Shown here: positions 5,871 to 9,045 of the stretch, piece by piece
Numbering within the stretch: the first letter of the stretch is position 1
How the letters are laid out: each line of letters starts with the position of its first letter
DNA from: JADFSZ01 sp022560555 [NCBI: PVC group bacterium]
GTDB lineage: Bacteria; GCA-001730085; JADFSZ01
Assembly: GCA_022560555.1 (NCBI GenBank)
Contig: JADFSZ010000061.1
Coordinates: forward strand, 1 to 9,045
Reading direction: 5' to 3'
Length of the DNA: 9,045 nucleotides
Made by a program: the position numbers and the translations under genes
The notes under the pieces: model-generated
What the model saw: the letters and a program-made list of their open reading frames with translations, nothing else
What the model was told of the DNA's origin: nothing
Database searches by the model: none

Positions 5871-6614
5871 TCACCCTCTTTCGACCTCCTTAAAAAACTT
5901 TCCAATGCTGTCATGGTACACAAAGTCAGCCAGGGTATCAAGCGGGGTTGGATCTCTATTTACGATACCTAGAAGAACACTGCTTTCATGCGCGATTCTA
6001 GGGAATGACGCGGCCGGTTCAACCTGAAGAGATGACCCTAAAACGACCAATAGATCCGCGCTTTCACACCATTCCCGGGCCAACTCCATTTTATCCATAG
6101 GCATCATCTGGCCAAACGATATTGTGGCGGGCTTTAAGAGTCCCCCGCAAACATTGCAACTAGGAGATACATCATCTTTGTCCATATCTGCGTAAATCGC
6201 TTCCGGCTGAAATTCCTTTTGGCATTTTAAACACGCGATCTTTCGGTCTGTCCCGTGAAGCTCAATGATTTTATTTTCTGCAAGTCCGGCAATCCGGTGA
6301 AGGCCATCAATGTTTTGCGTAATGACGCCTAAAAGCTGATTTTGTTTTTCATATTCGACGATCGCAAAATGCCCGGTGTTCGGCAACACATCTTTATAAA
6401 GAGTATATAATTCCTTTTTCATCTTCCAATACCTGCGCCGCGCAGGCTCACTTGAACAAAACTCGTCAAAATAAACGGGTTGATATTTCGTCCATATCCC
6501 TCCGGGGCTCCTGAAATCCGGGACACCGGAATCCGTACTGATTCCGGCGCCTGTAAAAAAAACGACCTTCTTACAGCTAGATAATCTTGAGGCAAACTCT
6601 TGTATATCCATCAT
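5871..6614 (-). CDS. cobB: NAD-dependent protein deacylase, sirtuin (Sir2/CobB) family
   Basis: This cytosolic enzyme removes acyl groups from lysines using NAD+, producing nicotinamide and O-acyl-ADP-ribose. The 247-residue protein covers the whole sirtuin core. It has GAGISTDSGVPDFRSPGG at 22-39, TQNIDGLH at 99-106 and the catalytic His120 in ELHGT. Four zinc ligands are Cys128/Cys131 and Cys153/Cys156, followed by GSSLQVEP at 193-200 and Asn219 in VNRD. At the position where CobB and SIRT5 carry the Tyr-x-x-Arg pair that recognises succinyl/malonyl groups, this protein appears to read Tyr62-Trp-Lys-Met65. I therefore infer a preference for acetyl or other uncharged acyl groups. The start is 13 bases after the dsbD stop. 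The only purine-rich stretch (GGGGAAG, at the dsbD 3' end) is about 19 bases from the ATG, so translation may rely on coupling to dsbD. An ATG-ATG pair leaves a one-codon ambiguity. Family identity is secure. Confidence 0.95.
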   Translation of the reverse strand: MMDIQEFASRLSSCKKVVFFTGAGISTDSGVPDFRSPGGIWTKYQPVYFDEFCSSEPARRRYWKMKKELYTLYKDVLPNTGHFAIVEYEKQNQLLGVITQNIDGLHRIAGLAENKIIELHGTDRKIACLKCQKEFQPEAIYADMDKDDVSPSCNVCGGLLKPATISFGQMMPMDKMELAREWCESADLLVVLGSSLQVEPAASFPRIAHESSVLLGIVNRDPTPLDTLADFVYHDSIGKFFKEVERG

Positions 6615-6627
6615 GAGTATTGTAAGT

Positions 6628-8799
6628 TTATATCTTCCCCAACGCTTCTAACACGATTCCGGGGGTAATAATTTCCGGCAAAACAATGGGCTCCCTATCT
6701 GCAGGCCCCGGAAAAAGAACATAAAAGGGAACTCCCGATCGTCCGAATCGAGCGAGAAAGCGGGTAATCACGGGATCCCGTTTCGTCCAGTCAGCTTTGA
6801 GCGGGATTACCCCTTTGTTAACAAAGGCTCGGATAACTTCAGGATGATGAAACGTTGTTCGCTCATTAACCTGACATGTGAGACACCAGGCCGCCGTAAC
6901 ATCGATAAAAACCGGTTCCCCCTGGTCCTTGAGCTCCTCGAGTTTTTCCAGAGAAAATTCCTGCCATCCAATTTCATCTGACGAAGATAATGTCTGATTT
7001 TGTGCGGACTCTTTAAAATTGTCCGACAAAGCGACCCCCGAAAATCCAATATATAAGGCATACCCCAAGATAATAATCACCGTTAGGATTTTTGATAAGG
7101 CTTTGATTTTTTCGCTTTTGCCGCCAGACATGTTTTTTCCATAAATCCACATGGAAAATCCGAGAAGAAAGATCATCATCAAAATTTTTATGACCGTTGG
7201 TAAGTCCGTTTGCAATCCCAGCACCCACACAAGCCAAATAACAGTCGCCATAAGAAGAAAACCCATAAACTGTTTCAACGTAACCATCCATGGCCCCGGT
7301 TTCGGTAAACGTTGTATCCATTTTGGATTAAGGGACAATATCAAGTAAGGCGCGGACAATCCAAGGCCCAGTCCGGTAAAAACGCAAAATGCGACATACG
7401 CCGGCTGCGAGAGGGCAAACCCGAGGGCGGAACCCATAAAGGGCGCCGTGCAAGGGGTTGCGACAACCGTCGTGAGAACCCCGCTCATAAAAGATCCCAT
7501 GAGTCCGGTTTTTTGTTGGATCTCTGAGGCCTTTCCAACCCAGGATAGCCCGATTTCAAAAACACCAAAAAGATTTAATCCGAACAAAAAGAAGACGGCT
7601 ATCAGGCCGCATAAAAAATAGGGTGATTGAAGCTGAAAGCCCCACCCTAATTCCTCTCCTCCGGCACGCAACACTATAAGCAAGCCGGCGAGAATCCAGA
7701 AAGAGACCAGAATCCCCCCCGCGAAAAACCATCCATGGATCATCACACGTTTGGGATCTTCATGCGCTTGTTTAACGAAGCTAAGAATTTTAATCGACAA
7801 CACGGGAAAGACACACGGCATGAGGTTGAGAATCAATCCTCCCACAAAAGCAAAAAGAATAGCCATCCCAAGCGAAAGTTCAGATTTTTGGAAATCCTCT
7901 TGCGGGATTGAGGGCATGGCTCTCTCGTGAATCTTTATATCAAATTGCATGGCTTTTTCTGATCCACTCCCACGCCATCCGCTTTCTGATACCAAAATTC
8001 CTTGAATTTTAGAACCCATTTCTTTTCTTGTTTTTGATCGCGCTATTTTTAAGATGTATTTCTGGTCTTTTTGGATCACTTCTTGCTCGGCAGAATGAAC
8101 AATGAGCTCTTTGTCATAGGGGAAAAATCGAATGCTTTTTTTCTTATCAAACGAGATGGTGTCTTTAGGAAATACTTCCAAATAGATGCTTTCTTCTTCA
8201 TAAAAAGCTTGCACGGACCATTGGGAGTATTCCACCAAGATCGGGATTTCTGTTTTGGCCTGAGTGATGATTTCTAACCAGCGGGGATCAACACGCGCTC
8301 CGGTTTTATCCACATCCAATGTCAATTCGACCAGGGCCGCGCCCGGTAAACATATTTCCCGGCACACAAGCCAATCCGCCTGAACACGGAATGTGACAGT
8401 ATCTGAGGGGATATCTTTCGGAGGCGTTATTTGAACAAGTAGATATGTTTCCTTTTCGTATCCATAGCTCACGAGCGGAGGGACCTCGATTCGCTCCGGA
8501 AAGGGCCAGAGTATGGGCCCCGCATCAAATCCATCGGGCAGATCCCAATCCAGTACTGTCCCCAAACCCGCGTCGCCGGGATTGCGCCAATAGGTATGCC
8601 ACCCGGGCTCCATCTTCATACGCAAAGCGACCAAAAACGGGACGCCGGGAGCTATAGCTTCGAGATCAGAGACAAGTTCCGTCTCAACATGATCAGTAAA
8701 AACGGAGGCTGTTTCGGCCGATCCCGCAAAAAAGAGGATGGCGAGTACGTTTACGCACAAGGAAAGACAAAAAATTTGGCGAATTTTTGCAAACATCAT
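6628..8799 (-). CDS. dsbD: DsbD/ScsB-type thiol:disulfide interchange protein
   Basis: DsbD-type proteins carry electrons from cytosolic thioredoxin across the inner membrane to periplasmic thiol partners. This 723-residue protein has a signal peptide (about 1-28, ending AGSA) and a long periplasmic N-region (about 30-305) with Cys146/Cys150 in WLVCREIC. A polytopic membrane domain follows (about 308-590) with the two core cysteines, Cys329 in NLMPCVFP and Cys450 in ATPCTAPF. The C-terminal thioredoxin-like domain (about 605-723) has the Cys639-Leu-Thr-Cys642 active site and a cis-proline loop GVPFYV (689-694). All three cysteine pairs of the relay are present. The N-region of about 275 residues is roughly twice that of E. 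coli DsbD and resembles the ScsB-like branch. The partner cannot be inferred because no Dsb/Scs gene is adjacent. Its ATG lies five bases after a perfect TATAAT. A second ATG follows immediately. It is cotranscribed with the sirtuin gene. Confidence 0.96.
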   Translation of the reverse strand: MMFAKIRQIFCLSLCVNVLAILFFAGSAETASVFTDHVETELVSDLEAIAPGVPFLVALRMKMEPGWHTYWRNPGDAGLGTVLDWDLPDGFDAGPILWPFPERIEVPPLVSYGYEKETYLLVQITPPKDIPSDTVTFRVQADWLVCREICLPGAALVELTLDVDKTGARVDPRWLEIITQAKTEIPILVEYSQWSVQAFYEEESIYLEVFPKDTISFDKKKSIRFFPYDKELIVHSAEQEVIQKDQKYILKIARSKTRKEMGSKIQGILVSESGWRGSGSEKAMQFDIKIHERAMPSIPQEDFQKSELSLGMAILFAFVGGLILNLMPCVFPVLSIKILSFVKQAHEDPKRVMIHGWFFAGGILVSFWILAGLLIVLRAGGEELGWGFQLQSPYFLCGLIAVFFLFGLNLFGVFEIGLSWVGKASEIQQKTGLMGSFMSGVLTTVVATPCTAPFMGSALGFALSQPAYVAFCVFTGLGLGLSAPYLILSLNPKWIQRLPKPGPWMVTLKQFMGFLLMATVIWLVWVLGLQTDLPTVIKILMMIFLLGFSMWIYGKNMSGGKSEKIKALSKILTVIIILGYALYIGFSGVALSDNFKESAQNQTLSSSDEIGWQEFSLEKLEELKDQGEPVFIDVTAAWCLTCQVNERTTFHHPEVIRAFVNKGVIPLKADWTKRDPVITRFLARFGRSGVPFYVLFPGPADREPIVLPEIITPGIVLEALGKI

Positions 8800-8804
8800 C
8801 GCCT

Positions 8805-8833
8805 ATTATACAGGCTTTGCAAGTCACTCACAA
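8805..8833 (-). promoter_or_regulatory. dsbD promoter, sigma-70 type, probably giving a leaderless mRNA
   Basis: On the minus strand TTGTGA (8833-8828, four of six consensus bases) and a perfect TATAAT (8810-8805) are separated by 17 bases. Five bases (AGGCG) separate the -10 box from the ATG at 8799, so transcription would be expected to start at or within one base of that A. There is no Shine-Dalgarno sequence. Confidence 0.7.
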
Positions 8834-8865
8834 GAATGAATCCACATGTCTTACCAGGGTCTGCC

Positions 8866-8894
8866 TTGTTTTCCCCGCACATTTGGCTTACAAT
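8866..8894 (+). promoter_or_regulatory. Promoter of the EVE-domain gene, probably giving a leaderless mRNA
   Basis: TTGTTT (8866-8871) and TACAAT (8889-8894) are separated by 17 bases. Six bases separate the -10 box from the ATG at 8901, which is exactly the expected transcription start. No Shine-Dalgarno sequence is visible. The -35 box is weaker (three of six bases). Confidence 0.5.
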
Positions 8895-8900
8895 GAAAAC

Positions 8901-9045
8901 ATGTCTCGAAAAATTCGCTACTGGCTCATGAAAAGCGAACCGGATGTTTATTCACTTGATGATTTGAAGCGCGATAAAAAAACATTCTGGGACGGTGTGA
9001 GAAATTTTCAGGCCCGTAATTTTATGCGGGGAGATATGCGTATCG
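8901..9045 (+). CDS. EVE-domain (PUA-like) protein, N-terminal part
   Basis: The frame from the ATG at 8901 is open to the window end (48 codons) and starts MSRKIRYWLMKSEPD. It continues with YSLDDL, then FWDGVRNFQARNFM and RGDM. The YWLxKSEPxxYSxDDL and W-DGVRNxQARN patterns are the hallmark of the EVE domain (thymocyte nuclear protein 1/YtfG-like PUA-superfamily proteins), usually about 140-160 residues in bacteria. EVE domains bind modified nucleobases, and the bacterial stand-alone proteins are of unclear function; some are linked to modified-DNA recognition. The N-terminal Met position agrees with the family's usual start. An ATG at 8893 is in another frame and stops after 12 codons. The gene diverges from dsbD and has its own promoter immediately upstream. 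The C-terminal two thirds lie outside the window. Confidence 0.92.
   Translation, partial: MSRKIRYWLMKSEPDVYSLDDLKRDKKTFWDGVRNFQARNFMRGDMRI

Noticed and set aside
5802-5954. Rightward short frame of about 50 codons starting in the intergenic region and running opposite the sirtuin gene
   Set aside because: No ribosome site, mostly antisense to the sirtuin C-terminus, and no recognisable sequence character.
7013-7321. Leftward 102-residue open frame within dsbD
   Set aside because: It lies entirely inside the membrane domain of dsbD in another frame, with no family resemblance or ribosome site.
8596-8931. Rightward 111-residue open frame across the dsbD start and the divergent promoter region
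   Set aside because: It runs antisense to the dsbD signal peptide and N-domain, has no domain character, and overlaps both the dsbD and EVE promoters. It is a shadow.

Overview
The window comes from a diderm (LPS-making) bacterium of moderate, slightly AT-leaning composition. Two genes of the lipid A (Raetz) pathway, lpxD and lpxK, establish the outer membrane. The other genes fit an envelope/housekeeping region: a DsbD-type thiol-disulfide transporter, two CNNM/CorC-type membrane proteins, a membrane-anchored PLD-like protein, a PTS EIIA regulator, a sirtuin and an EVE-domain protein. The phylum cannot be fixed from sequence alone. The long-N-domain DsbD, stand-alone lpxD and paired CNNM genes would suit an uncultivated diderm lineage (for example Omnitrophota-like) or a divergent proteobacterium, but this is a guess. 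No mobile element, CRISPR array, tRNA or rRNA was seen.

Layout. (1) Positions 1-228 are an AT-rich region; a hydrophobic reading frame runs leftward out of the window (possible divergent gene) and the lpxD promoter faces right. (2) lpxD (229-1326, +) ends three bases from the stop of the leftward operon, so the two transcripts converge with no room for a terminator. (3) A five-gene leftward operon runs from 5672 to 1330: EIIA (ptsN-like), lpxK, PLD-like protein, CNNM protein with C-terminal CorC domain, CNNM protein without it. Every junction overlaps by 1-7 bases, and each gene has a visible Shine-Dalgarno sequence. (4) A 198-base intergenic stretch (5673-5870) holds a weak promoter, an imperfect palindrome and a possible hairpin. 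(5) A leftward dsbD-sirtuin pair (8799-5871) is separated by 13 bases. (6) An EVE-domain gene reads rightward off the end (8901-9045+), divergent from dsbD.

How it may work together. LpxD adds the N-linked acyl chain and LpxK the 4'-phosphate in lipid A synthesis. The lpxK operon ties that step to an EIIA signalling domain and to three membrane-anchored proteins. The main regulatory observation is that the promoters of lpxD, dsbD and the EVE gene all put the -10 box 4-10 bases from the ATG with no Shine-Dalgarno sequence. This predicts leaderless or near-leaderless mRNAs for these three promoter-proximal genes, in contrast to the Shine-Dalgarno-driven genes of the lpxK operon.
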